From: Streptomyces sp. CB01249 | GTDB lineage: Bacteria > Actinomycetota > Actinomycetes > Streptomycetales > Streptomycetaceae | Length of the DNA stretch: 64,000 bases | Direction: 5' to 3' | NCBI RefSeq assembly: GCF_001905735.1 | Contig: NZ_LISW01000005.1 | Location: 337,969-401,968, forward strand | Shown: piece after piece, positions 24,048 through 32,805 of the stretch | Position numbering within the stretch: position 1 is the stretch's first letter | How the letters are laid out: the number at the start of each line of letters is the position of its first letter | The notes under the pieces: generated by a model | Told to the model about the DNA's origin: nothing | The model's database searches: none | What the model saw: the letters and a program-made list of their open reading frames with translations, nothing else | Made by a program: the position numbers and the translations under genes

Positions 24048-26936
24048 TTGAGCCGCACCGACACCGACTCGCTCACCTGGTACGAGAATCCGTCCCCCGG
24101 CACGGGCTGTCTGCCGCCGCGTGCCTGGTACGCGGAGTCCGACGCCCGGCGGCTGTCGCTGAACGGCCGCTGGGCGTTCCGCCTCTCGCCGCGCGCGGAC
24201 GGCGAGGACACCTCGTTCGTACGGCCGGAATTCGACGCATCGGGCTGGGCGACGGTCGCCGTGCCGGGGCACTGGGTGCTTCAGGGGGCGGGCGGGGCAC
24301 CCGCGTACACCAATGTCGTCTATCCCTTCCCGGTCGATCCGCCGAGGGTGCCGTCGGAGAATCCGACCGGCGACCATCTGCGGGTCTTCGAGCTGCCCGG
24401 CGACTGGCCGGACGGCGGCGGGAGCGTGCTGCGGTTCGACGGGGTGGAGTCGGCCGCCCGGGTGTGGCTGAACGGGTTGGAGCTGGGCGACTTCAAGGGT
24501 TCGCGGCTGCCGCACGAGTTCGCCGTGGGCGAGCTGCTGCGGCCGGGTGCCAACGTCCTCGCGGTACGGGTGCACGCCTGGTCGTCCGGAAGCTATCTGG
24601 AGGACCAGGACCAGTGGTGGCTGCCCGGGATCTTCCGGGACGTGACGCTGCTGCACCGCCCGGCGGGGGCGCCGGTCGACTTCTTCGTGCACGCCGGTTA
24701 CGACCACCGCACCGGTTCGGGGACCCTGCGGGTGGAGTGCGAGGGGACGGAGGGGCGGGTCCTGGTGCCCGGGCTCGGCCTCGACCTCGCGACGGGCGAG
24801 GCCGTGACGCTGCCGGTCGAGCCGTGGACCGCCGAGACGCCCCGGCTGTACGAAGGGGAGCTGGTGACGCCCGGCGAGCGCGTCCCGCTGCGCATCGGCT
24901 TCCGTACGGTTGCCGTGGAGGACGGTGTCCTCCGGGTCAACGGCCGGCGGCTGCTGTTCCGGGGCGTGAACCGGCACGAGTTCCACCCGGAGACGGGCCG
25001 GACGGTCGACGCGGAGACCATGCGGCGCGATCTGGTCCTGATGAAGCGCCACAACGTCAACGCCGTGCGCACCAGCCACTATCCGCCGCACCCCGCCTTC
25101 CTGGACCTCTGCGACGAGCTGGGCCTCTGGGTGATCGACGAGTGCGACCTGGAGACCCACGGCTTCGCGGAGGTGGACTGGCGGAACAACCCGGTGGACG
25201 CCCCCCGCTGGACGCCCGCGCTGCTCGACCGGGCGGCCCGGATGGTCGAGCGGGACAAGAACCACCCCTCGGTGATCGTCTGGTCGCTGGGCAACGAGTG
25301 CGGCACGGGCGCCGGTCTGGGCGCGATGGCCCGGTGGATGCGGGAGCGCGACCCGGACCGCCCGCTGCACTACGAGGGCGACCCGTCGTGCGCGGACGTC
25401 GATCTGTACTCGCGGATGTACGCGTCGCACGCCGAGGTGGAGCTCATCGGGCGGCGCGCCGAGGAGCCGCTGAAGGACCCGGAGCTGGACGCGCGGCGGC
25501 GCGCGATGCCGTTCGTGCTGTGCGAGTACGCGCACGCGATGGGCAACGGACCGGGCGGACTGAGCGAGTACCAGCGGCTGTTCGAGCGGTACGAGCGCTG
25601 CCAGGGCGGCTTCGTCTGGGAGTGGATCGACCACGGCCTCGCCCACCCGGGGCTGGGCTTCGCGTACGGGGGCGACTTCGGCGAGGAGCTGCACGACGGG
25701 AACTTCGTGTGCGACGGGCTGCTCTTCCCGGACCGCACCCCGTCCCCGGGCCTGGCCGAGTACAAGAAGGTCGTCGAGCCGGTGCGCATCGCCCCGGGCA
25801 CGGCGCCCGGTTCGTTCACCGTCACCAACGGCTACGACTTCACGGGCCTGGACCACCTGGAGTTCCGCTGGTCGCACGAGGCGGACGGCGTCCTCGTCGC
25901 CTCGGGCACCCTCGCCGTGCCCCCGCTCGCCCCGGGCGCCTCGGCCGACGTCGCACCCGACGCCCCCTCCGGTGACGGGCTGTGGACGCTGCGGGCGGTC
26001 CTCGCCGAGGCGACGGACTGGGCCGGGCGCGGCCACCTGGTGGCCTGGGGCCAGGCCGAGACGGGCACCCCGGCCGCCCCTCCCCCGGCAACCGGGGAAC
26101 GCCCGCGTCTCTCCGGCTCGACGGTCTCGCTCGGCCCGGGTGTCTTCGACGCGGCGACCGGGGCGCTCCTGCGCGTCGGGGACGTCCCGGTGGAGGGGCT
26201 GCGCCTCGATGTGTGGCGGGCGCCCACCGACAACGACAACGGGGCCGCGTGGCAGCCGGACGAGCGGTACGGGCTGCTGTGGCGGGAGCAGGGGCTGCAC
26301 CGGATGCGCCATCGCCTGGATGCGGTGGTGGCGGGCGCGGACGCGCTGACCGTGCGCACCCGGGTGGCTCCGGCGGGCCGGGACCTGGGGCTGCGGACCG
26401 TGTACCGGTGGACGGCCGCCGGGGACCGGCTCGGGCTGACGGTGTCGGTGACGCCGGAGGGCGACTGGCGGGTGCCGCTGCCCCGGCTCGGCGTGCGGTT
26501 CGCGCTGCCCTCCGCGTACGACGCGGTGCGGTGGTTCGGCGGCGGTCCGGGCGAGGCGTATCCGGACACCCGGGCGGCCGCGATGCTCGGGCAGTGGGCC
26601 AGGGGCGTGGACGCGCTCCAGACCCCGTACGTCCGGCCGCAGGAGAACGGGGCGCGGGCCGGGGTGCGCTGGGTGGAGCTGGCCGGGGCGGACGGCGGCG
26701 GGCTGCGCGCGGAGGGCGGGGCGGATTTCTCGTTCACGGCGCGGCGCTGGACGGGCGAGGAGCTGGACGCGGCGGAGCACCTGACGGATCTGGTGGCCGG
26801 GGACCGGGTCCGGGTGGGCCTGGACCACGCGGTGCAGGGCATCGGTTCGGGGTCGTGCGGGCCGGGCGTGCTGCCCGCGTACCGCTTGGACGCGGCACCG
26901 GCGGAGTTCTCCTTCGTGTTCTCGGCGCTCGGCTGA
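24048..26936 (+). CDS. lacZ: Beta-galactosidase, glycoside hydrolase family 2
   Basis: 962 residues from TTG 24048, preceded by GGAGGAG at 6 bases. A GTG at 24012 would add 12 residues but lacks a good site. Typical LacZ order: jelly-roll N-domain (LNGRWAFRLSPR, GWATVAVPGHW), immunoglobulin-like domain, TIM barrel, then a long C-terminal small-chain domain. The acid/base Glu417 sits in WSLGNECGTG and the nucleophile Glu493 in PFVLCEYAHAMGNGPGG. The barrel also has FRGVNRHEFHP. It hydrolyses terminal beta-galactosides in the cytoplasm (no signal peptide). It stands alone; the downstream pair at 27086 has its own ribosome-binding site after 149 bases. Expression is probably controlled through the palindrome at 23989. 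Confidence 0.93.
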   Translation: MSRTDTDSLTWYENPSPGTGCLPPRAWYAESDARRLSLNGRWAFRLSPRADGEDTSFVRPEFDASGWATVAVPGHWVLQGAGGAPAYTNVVYPFPVDPPRVPSENPTGDHLRVFELPGDWPDGGGSVLRFDGVESAARVWLNGLELGDFKGSRLPHEFAVGELLRPGANVLAVRVHAWSSGSYLEDQDQWWLPGIFRDVTLLHRPAGAPVDFFVHAGYDHRTGSGTLRVECEGTEGRVLVPGLGLDLATGEAVTLPVEPWTAETPRLYEGELVTPGERVPLRIGFRTVAVEDGVLRVNGRRLLFRGVNRHEFHPETGRTVDAETMRRDLVLMKRHNVNAVRTSHYPPHPAFLDLCDELGLWVIDECDLETHGFAEVDWRNNPVDAPRWTPALLDRAARMVERDKNHPSVIVWSLGNECGTGAGLGAMARWMRERDPDRPLHYEGDPSCADVDLYSRMYASHAEVELIGRRAEEPLKDPELDARRRAMPFVLCEYAHAMGNGPGGLSEYQRLFERYERCQGGFVWEWIDHGLAHPGLGFAYGGDFGEELHDGNFVCDGLLFPDRTPSPGLAEYKKVVEPVRIAPGTAPGSFTVTNGYDFTGLDHLEFRWSHEADGVLVASGTLAVPPLAPGASADVAPDAPSGDGLWTLRAVLAEATDWAGRGHLVAWGQAETGTPAAPPPATGERPRLSGSTVSLGPGVFDAATGALLRVGDVPVEGLRLDVWRAPTDNDNGAAWQPDERYGLLWREQGLHRMRHRLDAVVAGADALTVRTRVAPAGRDLGLRTVYRWTAAGDRLGLTVSVTPEGDWRVPLPRLGVRFALPSAYDAVRWFGGGPGEAYPDTRAAAMLGQWARGVDALQTPYVRPQENGARAGVRWVELAGADGGGLRAEGGADFSFTARRWTGEELDAAEHLTDLVAGDRVRVGLDHAVQGIGSGSCGPGVLPAYRLDAAPAEFSFVFSALG

Positions 26937-27085
26937 GGTTCCGGGCGGGCCCGGTGCCGTACGGAATTGGCAACCGGGTCCGTTCTGTGCCGAGTTGGGC
27001 CCGTGCCCCCCTTCCCCGGGGCGAGTGGTGACGTCGTAGCATCGGCACTTTGCGCGATCTTTACTGCTTCACAAGGGGGAATGTG

Positions 27086-28150
27086 ATGGGCATCGGGAGG
27101 CGACGGGCCTCGGTCATCGCCGGGGTGGTGGCCGGGGCGGTGCTGGCGACGGGCACCACGCTGTGGGCGACGGACAGCGGGCCGTTCCGGGACAGATACT
27201 GCTGGGGCGCTTGGGAGCAGAACAGCGGGCCGTCCTTCCTGGGCGACAAGGCGCTGCTGAAGTCCGGCTCCGAGCGCCGCGCCACCGAGTCCGCCGGGTC
27301 CTCGGCGGACGGCCCGCACGGCACGTGCACGGTGACCGTCAGCTCCGAGGTCGAGGACGACGACTCCGACGAGCCGCTGACCTTCAAGGATTCGGTGACC
27401 CTGGAGTTCGGGCCCGTACCCGCGGAGGTGAAGGAGCACCGGGACTGGCTGGCCCGGAACTTCCACGGCTCGGCCTCGCCGCTGCCGGACGGGCTCGACG
27501 GGCTGGTCGCCGGGGACCGGGGCATGCTGGTGCTGCCGTCGGCCTGCGACCGGGACGGCGGGCCGACCGTGGTGACGATCCGCGGCGCGAGCACGGGCGA
27601 CGGCCATCTCGGCAAGGTCGCCATGCCGTTCACGATCGGCACCCGTGCGGACGTCCTGCGGATGCTGCTGGACGCCGCCGGCACCGCGATGGACAAGGCC
27701 GGATGTGCACCCGCACACCCTCTGCGCAGCAGCTCCCCAATGGTGACGGTGGCCGAGGACGAGGAGTCCGCCTCCTCCCCGCTGTGCCGGATACCGGGGA
27801 TGACCTTCGACTACGGCGAGGGCTCCCGCTACGAGCAGCAGGTGGGCGCGGTCACCGACCGGTTGCAGACCTGCTCGGTGGTGTGGAAGACCGCGCGGAT
27901 GCCGGACGAGCCGTCCGCGCAGTACGTGATGGCGAACGGAAGCCGTCTGGCGGACCTGTTCGAGGGCCTGCCGGAGGGGGCGAAGCAGGGGCTGGTACGC
28001 CGCAGCTGCGACGGGCGGAGGACCGTGTTCTACGGGCATGTGGAGACCGGTCTCCAGGACCGGGGCCGCCCCTCCGACCAGCGGGTGTTCGAGCGGTTCG
28101 TGGAGTCCGTGGGGACGCGCATCGGATGCGGAAGCGGTGAGGACGCGTGA
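27086..28150 (+). CDS. Membrane-anchored hypothetical protein, first of two tandem paralogues
   Basis: 354 residues from ATG 27086, with AAGGGGGA five bases upstream; an earlier in-frame start at 27050 has none. A basic N-terminus MGIGRRR and one hydrophobic helix (about 8-28) anchor it, leaving a large extracytoplasmic domain. Conserved-looking cysteines follow: YCWGAW just after the membrane, GTCTV, LPSACD, KAGCAP, LCRIPG, QTCSV and RSCDG, probably disulfides. It shares order and spacing with the next protein (CW after the helix, LPxAC, a GC at the end of a helix, a terminal IGCG). The family is not recognised. It is translationally coupled to 28147 by a GTGA overlap. A cell-surface or wall-associated role is inferred. 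Confidence 0.85.
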   Translation: MGIGRRRASVIAGVVAGAVLATGTTLWATDSGPFRDRYCWGAWEQNSGPSFLGDKALLKSGSERRATESAGSSADGPHGTCTVTVSSEVEDDDSDEPLTFKDSVTLEFGPVPAEVKEHRDWLARNFHGSASPLPDGLDGLVAGDRGMLVLPSACDRDGGPTVVTIRGASTGDGHLGKVAMPFTIGTRADVLRMLLDAAGTAMDKAGCAPAHPLRSSSPMVTVAEDEESASSPLCRIPGMTFDYGEGSRYEQQVGAVTDRLQTCSVVWKTARMPDEPSAQYVMANGSRLADLFEGLPEGAKQGLVRRSCDGRRTVFYGHVETGLQDRGRPSDQRVFERFVESVGTRIGCGSGEDA

Positions 28151-29358
28151 GCGAGCAGAAGCCCTTCGAGGAAGAGCCCGTCGAGGAGAACCCGGTGACG
28201 GACACCGAAGCCGCGACCGACCCGGCGGCCCCCGAGGCCCCGGAGCTCCCCGAGGCCCCCCGGCCCCCGCTCGTCCGCCGTCTGCTGCGCAGCCGTACCG
28301 TGCGCGCCGCGACCGCCGCCGCGCTGGCCGGGGTCCTGCTGGGCGCGGGCACGGTCGCCTGGCGCACGGACACGCTCCCGCTGCTCGGCCCCTCCCCCTG
28401 CTGGGACTCGCTGGGTTCCGGTTCGATGGACTCCCTGTTCGGGGACCGCCGGACCGAGGTCGAGGAGCAGTCGCTGCACAACGACCCGATGGGCGACGAC
28501 GGTGCGTACGGGCAGTGCCGCATCACAAGCTACGAGGGCGACCGGGCCCGCCGCCAGGTGACGGTGAACGTGCGCCGGCTGGACGGGCTGCGGGGCACCG
28601 ACTCCCAGGACTGGCCGAGCGAGTTCCTGTCCTCGGGCATGGTGCCGCTCGGCGAGGGCCTGCCCGGCATGACCTCGTCCTCGCGCGCCTGGATCGCGCT
28701 GCCGCAGGCGTGCACCGGGCGCGACGAATTCACCGGGCCCACGGTGGTGGACATCGGCATGGGCCGGGCGGACTTCGAGGTGTCCTCCGAGTACACCCTG
28801 CGGGACCGCGCGGCCCTGACCGGGGCTCTGATCGACGCGGCCAACGGCGTCATCGAGGACTTCGGCTGCTCCGGCACGTACCGCGAACCGCGCGATCTGC
28901 ACCCGCCCGTCCGGTGGGACACCACCCGGATGTCCGGGTTCTGCGGGATCAAGGGCCTCACCCTGCCGGCGGCGTACCGGAAGGAACTGCGGGAGACCCG
29001 CGTCAGCGGCGAGGGCGGCCCGGCCCGGATCTGCGAGGCGGGGACCGGCGTGGACCAGAAGACCGTGCGGCTGACCACGGTGACCGACCCGGTGCTGGCC
29101 TCGATCTACGGCTCGGCCGCCCTGCACTCCGGCGCATCCGTCCAGGGGACCCGGGGCTTCGGGAAGGTGGGCGGGAACCGCGCGGTGTTCCGGGCGGTCT
29201 GCCAGACGGGCCAGGTGATGTTCGTACTGGAGCAACTCCGCCCCGCGGGCCCGGGCAGCCACTTCACGTTCACCCGCGACCTGCTCCCGGCCTACGCGGC
29301 GGCCGAGGCCGACCGCATCGGCTGCGGCCCGCAGAAGCTCACGTTCCCGACGTCCTGA
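28147..29358 (+). CDS. Membrane-anchored hypothetical protein, second tandem paralogue
   Basis: 403 residues from GTG 28147. An acidic, Pro/Glu-rich cytoplasmic leader (1-42) precedes RRLLRSR and a transmembrane helix at about 52-72. The exported domain matches the preceding protein in cysteine order (PCWDSLG, GQCRI, LPQACTG, DFGCSG, GFCGIKG, RICEAG) and ends IGCGPQKL, although overall identity appears low. The unique acidic leader may contact cytoplasmic partners. It was probably produced by an old tandem duplication with 27086..28150, and the two may form a heterodimer. The gene ends 17 bases before a strong bidirectional terminator. Confidence 0.85.
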   Translation: MSEQKPFEEEPVEENPVTDTEAATDPAAPEAPELPEAPRPPLVRRLLRSRTVRAATAAALAGVLLGAGTVAWRTDTLPLLGPSPCWDSLGSGSMDSLFGDRRTEVEEQSLHNDPMGDDGAYGQCRITSYEGDRARRQVTVNVRRLDGLRGTDSQDWPSEFLSSGMVPLGEGLPGMTSSSRAWIALPQACTGRDEFTGPTVVDIGMGRADFEVSSEYTLRDRAALTGALIDAANGVIEDFGCSGTYREPRDLHPPVRWDTTRMSGFCGIKGLTLPAAYRKELRETRVSGEGGPARICEAGTGVDQKTVRLTTVTDPVLASIYGSAALHSGASVQGTRGFGKVGGNRAVFRAVCQTGQVMFVLEQLRPAGPGSHFTFTRDLLPAYAAAEADRIGCGPQKLTFPTS

Positions 29359-29375
29359 GCGCCGAGCGAGCGACG

Positions 29376-29413
29376 TCATCGGGGCCGACTCACCTCGAAG
29401 TCGGCCCCGATGA
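29376..29413. terminator. Bidirectional terminator between converging genes
   Basis: A perfect 15-bp inverted repeat (29376-29390 with 29399-29413; stem TCATCGGGGCCGACT) encloses an 8-base loop. It separates the + strand pair ending at 29358 from the minus-strand Nudix gene, whose stop codon forms the left edge of the stem. Confidence 0.85.
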
Positions 29414-29810
29414 CTCCTCGTAGGACGTGGACGATGTCCTCGGGCTTGAGGTCGATACCGTCGAGGCCCTCCAGGGTCAGCGGGATCTCCTCCAGCGCGT
29501 ACTCACCGCGGCCTTCGGCGCTGAACTCGGGACCGGTGCGGTCCTCGAAGGACCAGGTCGCGGTGCGGGCGAGGTAGAAGAGCTGACGCTCACCATCGGA
29601 CTCCATCGTGTGGAGCAGGCGGACGATGTCGGCCTTCCCCGCGATCTCCTCGTGGATCTCCCGGTGAAGCGCGGCCTCGCGAGACTCATCGGTGGGCTCG
29701 ACGCCGCCGCCGGGCAGGACCCAGTACACGGGGCGCCCAGGCCTGGTGCGGCGGATGACCAGCATCGTGTGGTCGGGGGTGACGAGGACGGCACGGACTC
29801 GTTCGATCAT
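29376..29810 (-). CDS. Nudix hydrolase
   Basis: 144 residues from ATG 29808-29810, with AAGGAG upstream. The longer frame to 29864 reads through the neighbouring pseudogene end and is not favoured. The Nudix box is GGGVEPTDESREAALHREIH followed by EEIAG: the G-x5-E-x7-REU-x-EE pattern is intact, but the usual Gly after EE is Ala. It is a single-domain protein opening MIERVRAVLVTPDHTMLVIR. The substrate, a nucleoside diphosphate linked to another moiety, is unknown. It is the first intact gene of the accessory pocket, reading toward the terminator at 29376, and the neighbouring region on its 5' side consists of decayed genes. Confidence 0.85.
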   Translation of the reverse strand: MIERVRAVLVTPDHTMLVIRRTRPGRPVYWVLPGGGVEPTDESREAALHREIHEEIAGKADIVRLLHTMESDGERQLFYLARTATWSFEDRTGPEFSAEGRGEYALEEIPLTLEGLDGIDLKPEDIVHVLRGVIGADFEVSRPR

Positions 29811-29841
29811 TTCGTTGGGTCTCCTTGCTTGTTGGTGGGTC

Positions 29842-30207
29842 TCAGTGGAGCAGCCAGCCACCATCGACGTGGACGGACTGCCCCGTAATGAACGAGGCGG
29901 AGGGGCCTACGAGAAACGCCACCAGGGCGGCGACGGGCGGGGAGGGCGTTCTCGGCCTCTACTGGATAGCTCCGGGCATGACGGTGTTGACGCAGATCCC
30001 GAACGGACCCAGTTCGCGGGCGAGGGAGCGGTCAGCCCCAGCAGCCCGGCCTTCGCGGTGCTGTACGCGACGAGGTTCGTCCGGCCGGCGCGGGCGTTGA
30101 TGCTGCCGATGTGCACGACCCGGCCTCAGCTGCGTTCGATCATGCCGGGGGTGAATGCGTGGCAGGTGCGGTAGTGGGCGGCCGCCACCTCGACGATCCG
30201 CGTGCAA
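29842..30207 (-). pseudogene. Remnant of a short-chain dehydrogenase/reductase
   Basis: The C-terminal half of an SDR is readable only by combining frames: TPGMIERS, then TGA where a tryptophan is expected, GRVVHIGSINARAGR, the active-site YSTAK, then a frameshift before SLARELGPFGICVNTVMPGA. A TAG at GAIQ follows, and finally AFLVGPSASFITGQSVHVDG ending TGA at 29842-29844. The GRVVHIGS, Y-x3-K, VNTVMPG and GQSVHVDGG elements identify the family. The N-terminal Rossmann part is missing; the region beyond 30207 belongs to another gene remnant on the opposite strand. At least three lesions make it non-functional. Confidence 0.8.
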
Positions 30208-30218
30208 TCGTCTATTAG

Positions 30219-30690
30219 AAGGCCACCCTCGCCGCAGCCCAAGACGACGACCGCCGGATGGCAACCAAGCACCTCGCCCTGTCCGAGACCGCCATCGGGA
30301 AGCCGACCGCCGCAGCCGGCGAATCCTGGGCCGCCCACTACTCCCCCGGCCGATGGGCCCACGAATCCGGCATGATCCTCTCCCGCCTCGGCGCCGTCGA
30401 CGCCGCCGAGGAACACCTCCACCTCGCCCTCGACATCCACCGCCTCGACCGCCGCCACACCCGCGCCATCGTCCTCGCCGACCTCGGCGGCGTCCGCCTG
30501 CGCCAAGGAGACGTCGACGGCGCCATGGCCACCTGGAGCGACTTCCTGGACTGCGCCGACGGCATTCGCTCGGTGAAGGTCCAAGCTGCTCTCCAGGACA
30601 TGCGCGTCCGTCTGCGCCGGTACGACGGGGTCCCGGAGGCTCAGCAGCTACGCGAGCGTGCGGCCCGCGTTACGGGCTCGGGCCGTCCCC
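30219..30690 (+). pseudogene. C-terminal TPR fragment of a Streptomyces regulator-type protein
   Basis: An open frame begins just after an in-frame TAG (30216-30218), with no start site before ATG 30258. It encodes TPR-like helices: SWAAHYSPGRWAHESGMILS, then HLALDIHRLDRRHTRAIVLA and WSDFLDCADGIRSVKVQAAL, ending RVRLRRY. This is the typical C-terminus of large Streptomyces helix-turn-helix/TPR regulators, in which VWSDFLDCAxGVRSVKVxxAL recurs. The N-terminal two thirds, including any DNA-binding domain, are absent. It abuts the SDR remnant on one side and a transposase remnant on the other, so deletion at an insertion hotspot is likely. The frame runs on past 30690 into unrelated sequence to 30881. 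Confidence 0.7.
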
Positions 30691-31030
30691 TAAAAGCTCG
30701 CCAAGCCGCTGCGGGGCGAGGGCCGTGCGACCTTGCCTATCGACGAAGGCAGGCTGAACACGCGGGCGGTGTCGAGCATCGCGGGGTTGACACTGCCTCC
30801 CTTGAGGCGGTAGTCGAGGAAAATCTTGCGGGCCTTCATGGGGGCGAAGGTGTGTTCGCCCCGGGCCCGGGCTGCTTGTGAGACCGGTTGTGCTCTTCTT
30901 TCCAATTCGGGGGCTCTGTCTGGCCGCGCTCGCGGCGGTGCGAGACGACGAGTCCGTTGTCCAGGTAGCTACCGACGGCCTGACCGGCGGCGGCCTTGGC
31001 GGTTGCCTCGACAAAGAGGTGGACTAGCGC
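30690..31030 (-). pseudogene. Transposase 3' fragment (DDE, frameshifted), left copy
   Basis: The minus strand reads LVHLFVEATAKAAAGQAVGS, YLDNGLVV, then RGQTEPPNWKEEHNRSHKQ in one frame. After a frameshift near 30875 it continues AARARGEHTFAPMKARKIFL and DYRLKGGSVNPAMLDTARVF to TAG at 30690-30692. The pattern WKEEHNRSHKQ...RxEHTFAxMK...DxRLKG...AML..AR is the C-terminal end of a DDE transposase family common in Streptomyces. The N-terminal catalytic part is missing. A second, diverged copy lies at 32590..32805 in the opposite orientation. Confidence 0.7.
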
Positions 31031-31175
31031 CCGCTCAGGCCGCCAGACACCAGCTGCCAGGCTGTCCCCGCCCAGAGTCAGCCAGGGACACAACGAGCAG
31101 GGGCCGATGCTGCGTATGTACCGCCTGGCTGCGCGGACGCACTGCGCCACAAGCTCACGAACTGCAGATAACTAT

Positions 31176-31769
31176 TCAGCGCACGAATAGAAAAACAGCG
31201 ATCACCGCAATGCCAACCGCGTACATGCACCGAGTCTTCCAGTCCTGGAGCTCCTGCTCCAGCTTCTTCAGCTTCGCAGTGTACTGCCGCCTACCTTGCT
31301 CCTGCTGCCAGTGATACCTCTCTGCGAGGACCACCACGTCCAACTTGACCAGGGAATTCTTCGCTTCCGTGAGCCCTCGGTTCGCTTCGGCGATGACGGA
31401 CAGTGTATCCCTCTTGGCCTCCACCAGCTTCTTCATATCCTCCAGGACCCGGCCAAGGTCCGAGATCACGGGATCGCTCTCCAGGTAGTTCACGGCCCGC
31501 GAGAATTCGTCCAGCCGTCTCGAATCCACCAGATGCGCGGTGCTGGCGAAGCCTTCGAGGACATCCATGCTCAGGCCGTTGGCCGCCTGGCTGAACATCT
31601 CGGCCATCGACCAGTTCATCTTGCTTGAAAGCGCGTTGGAGAAGTCCTTGAGGACCTTCGCGTCCAGGCGGTTGAGGGCTGAGGCTACGTCGGGGAACTC
31701 CTTCGCCACTTCGTTGATCACGATGTGGGTGTCCCAGCCGGAGTGGAAGGAGAGGTGCTTGTCGCCCAT
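31176..31769 (-). CDS. Coiled-coil protein with C-terminal membrane anchor
   Basis: 197 residues from ATG 31767-31769, overlapping the stop of the upstream gene (TGATG). The N-terminal part (MGDKHLSFHSGWDTHIVINE) is followed by helices and, from about 95 to 175, strong coiled coil (VLEDMKKLVEAKRDTLSVIA; YTAKLKKLEQELQDWK). It ends in a hydrophobic helix (CMYAVGIAVIAVFLFVR), a tail anchor placing the body in the cytoplasm. Codon use is less GC-biased than in flanking core genes, suggesting recent transfer. No family is recognised. It forms a two-gene unit with 31769..32107, enclosed by two transposase remnants. A membrane-tethered effector or sensor is a reasonable guess, nothing more. Confidence 0.8.
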   Translation of the reverse strand: MGDKHLSFHSGWDTHIVINEVAKEFPDVASALNRLDAKVLKDFSNALSSKMNWSMAEMFSQAANGLSMDVLEGFASTAHLVDSRRLDEFSRAVNYLESDPVISDLGRVLEDMKKLVEAKRDTLSVIAEANRGLTEAKNSLVKLDVVVLAERYHWQQEQGRRQYTAKLKKLEQELQDWKTRCMYAVGIAVIAVFLFVR

Positions 31770-32107
31770 CAGAGGTTGATGGTGCCGCTGAAGTCTCTGC
31801 CCACGTTGTAGTTCGTCTGAGCGTGCACCTCGCCGAAGATCACGGTGGAGGTCGAGTTGTCGATCGTCAGGTTGTGCTGGGTGAGCCTGACCCTCCAGTA
31901 AGCGGCGATGTCTTCCAGCGGGAGAGCTTCCTCCCTGAGCAGGACCGCGTGGTCGGCGGCCTCCTCCGCGTACCGGTCCTGGACTTCCCGGGGCGCGCCG
32001 GAGACGAGCGCCTTGACGCGTTCACGTACGCGGTCCAGGAGCCCTGTGGCTGCACCTGCGGCGACAGCTTCGGTAACTGCGACTGCGGCTTCAGTGGCGT
32101 TGACCAT
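31769..32107 (-). CDS. Small protein with N/G-rich C-terminal motif, partner of the tail-anchored protein
   Basis: 112 residues from ATG 32105-32107. Residues 1-25 are Ala/Thr/Val-rich and helical, 25-75 amphipathic helices (RVRERVKALVSG; YAEEAADHAVLLREEALPLE). The C-terminus has NLTIDNSTSTVIFGEVHAQT (79-98) followed by NYNVGRDFSGTINL, a short beta/turn segment. Similar N/G-rich tags often adjoin effector-associated domains in actinobacterial conflict proteins. VHAxTN also occurs in the truncated protein at 1..580. It is translationally coupled to the downstream tail-anchored gene by TGATG. The function is unknown. The pair lies between transposase fragments at 30690 and 32590. Confidence 0.75.
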   Translation of the reverse strand: MVNATEAAVAVTEAVAAGAATGLLDRVRERVKALVSGAPREVQDRYAEEAADHAVLLREEALPLEDIAAYWRVRLTQHNLTIDNSTSTVIFGEVHAQTNYNVGRDFSGTINL

Positions 32108-32589
32108 AAGAGGAAAGTATCGAAGCGGGACATCGGTTGCAGGGCAATGCGATTTTTGACCGGCTTGGAACGGGAGCGGCTACTGGACGAGCCCGCGGCG
32201 GCTCCGGCGACAGCAAAAACGGGATCCGCCCGCCTCTCTGGTGACTGGTGACGCCTCTCTGCAGCACGGGTTGCGGACGCGGCCCGCAAGGGCCGACCGT
32301 GGAGCGTTCCGCCCAAGGACCGGGCCCTGCTGGTCGCGGCATGCTGGCGAACGGCCTCCCAATGCGTCAGATTGCCCCGCCGTTCGATTGTTGTCGGCCA
32401 CTGTGTGCCGGGGCATACATCAGCTGCGGCCGCTCTTGGCGATCGAGCCCGTAGGAAGAACTGGGGACGGATCCGCTCAGCCAGGTCAGTGTTCGCGGTT
32501 AGTGAGTATGGAGGTCGCCCTCGCCACGGCGACCAGCGTTCGGTTCTTCCGGAACTCCTAGCAACCCACGCCGCATCCTGACGGCTTCG
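32108..32589. other. Intergenic stretch without a recognisable gene
   Basis: About 480 bases upstream of the 32107 gene. Several frames are open, but none shows coding character or a recognisable motif. The minus strand near 32340-32480 reads DLAERIRPQFFLRARSPRAA and WEAVRQHAATSRARSLGGTL, perhaps eroded coding DNA. The promoter of the 32107/31769 pair should lie in the first 150 bases. Confidence 0.4.
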
Positions 32590-32805
32590 GTTCACGACCA
32601 GCCTCGCCGAGGCGGGCAGTCCGAACCCACTCTCTGGAAGGAAGCACGCGACAGGCCTCATAAGCAGGCCTGTGCCCGCGTCGAGCACGTCTTCACCCTT
32701 ATGAAGACATGGAAAATCCTCCGCGGCTGCCGCCTCAGAGGTGACGGTATCCACCACACCATGCTAGGCATCACCCACCTGCAGAATCTCGCCCTGGCCC
32801 CGTGA
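32590..32805 (+). pseudogene. Transposase 3' fragment (DDE), right copy
   Basis: 72 codons in one frame, ending TGA 32803-32805: VHDQPRRGGQSEPTLWKEAR, then HKQACARVEHVFTLMKTWKI, and GCRLRGDGIHHTMLGITHLQ. This is the same C-terminal transposase region as at 30690..31030 but uninterrupted and clearly diverged in sequence. There is no start codon and no N-terminal catalytic part. Orientation is opposite to the left copy, so both fragments point outward from the two-gene unit between them. The minus-strand gene 32771..33127 ends inside it. Confidence 0.75.

Noticed and set aside
29811..29864. Upstream extension of the Nudix gene
   Set aside because: These codons overlap the 3' end of the SDR remnant and lack a ribosome-binding site; ATG 29808-29810 is preferred.
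32180..32560. Coding frames between the 32107 gene and the right transposase fragment
   Set aside because: Frames on both strands are arginine-rich without motifs and inconsistent with each other; no gene called.
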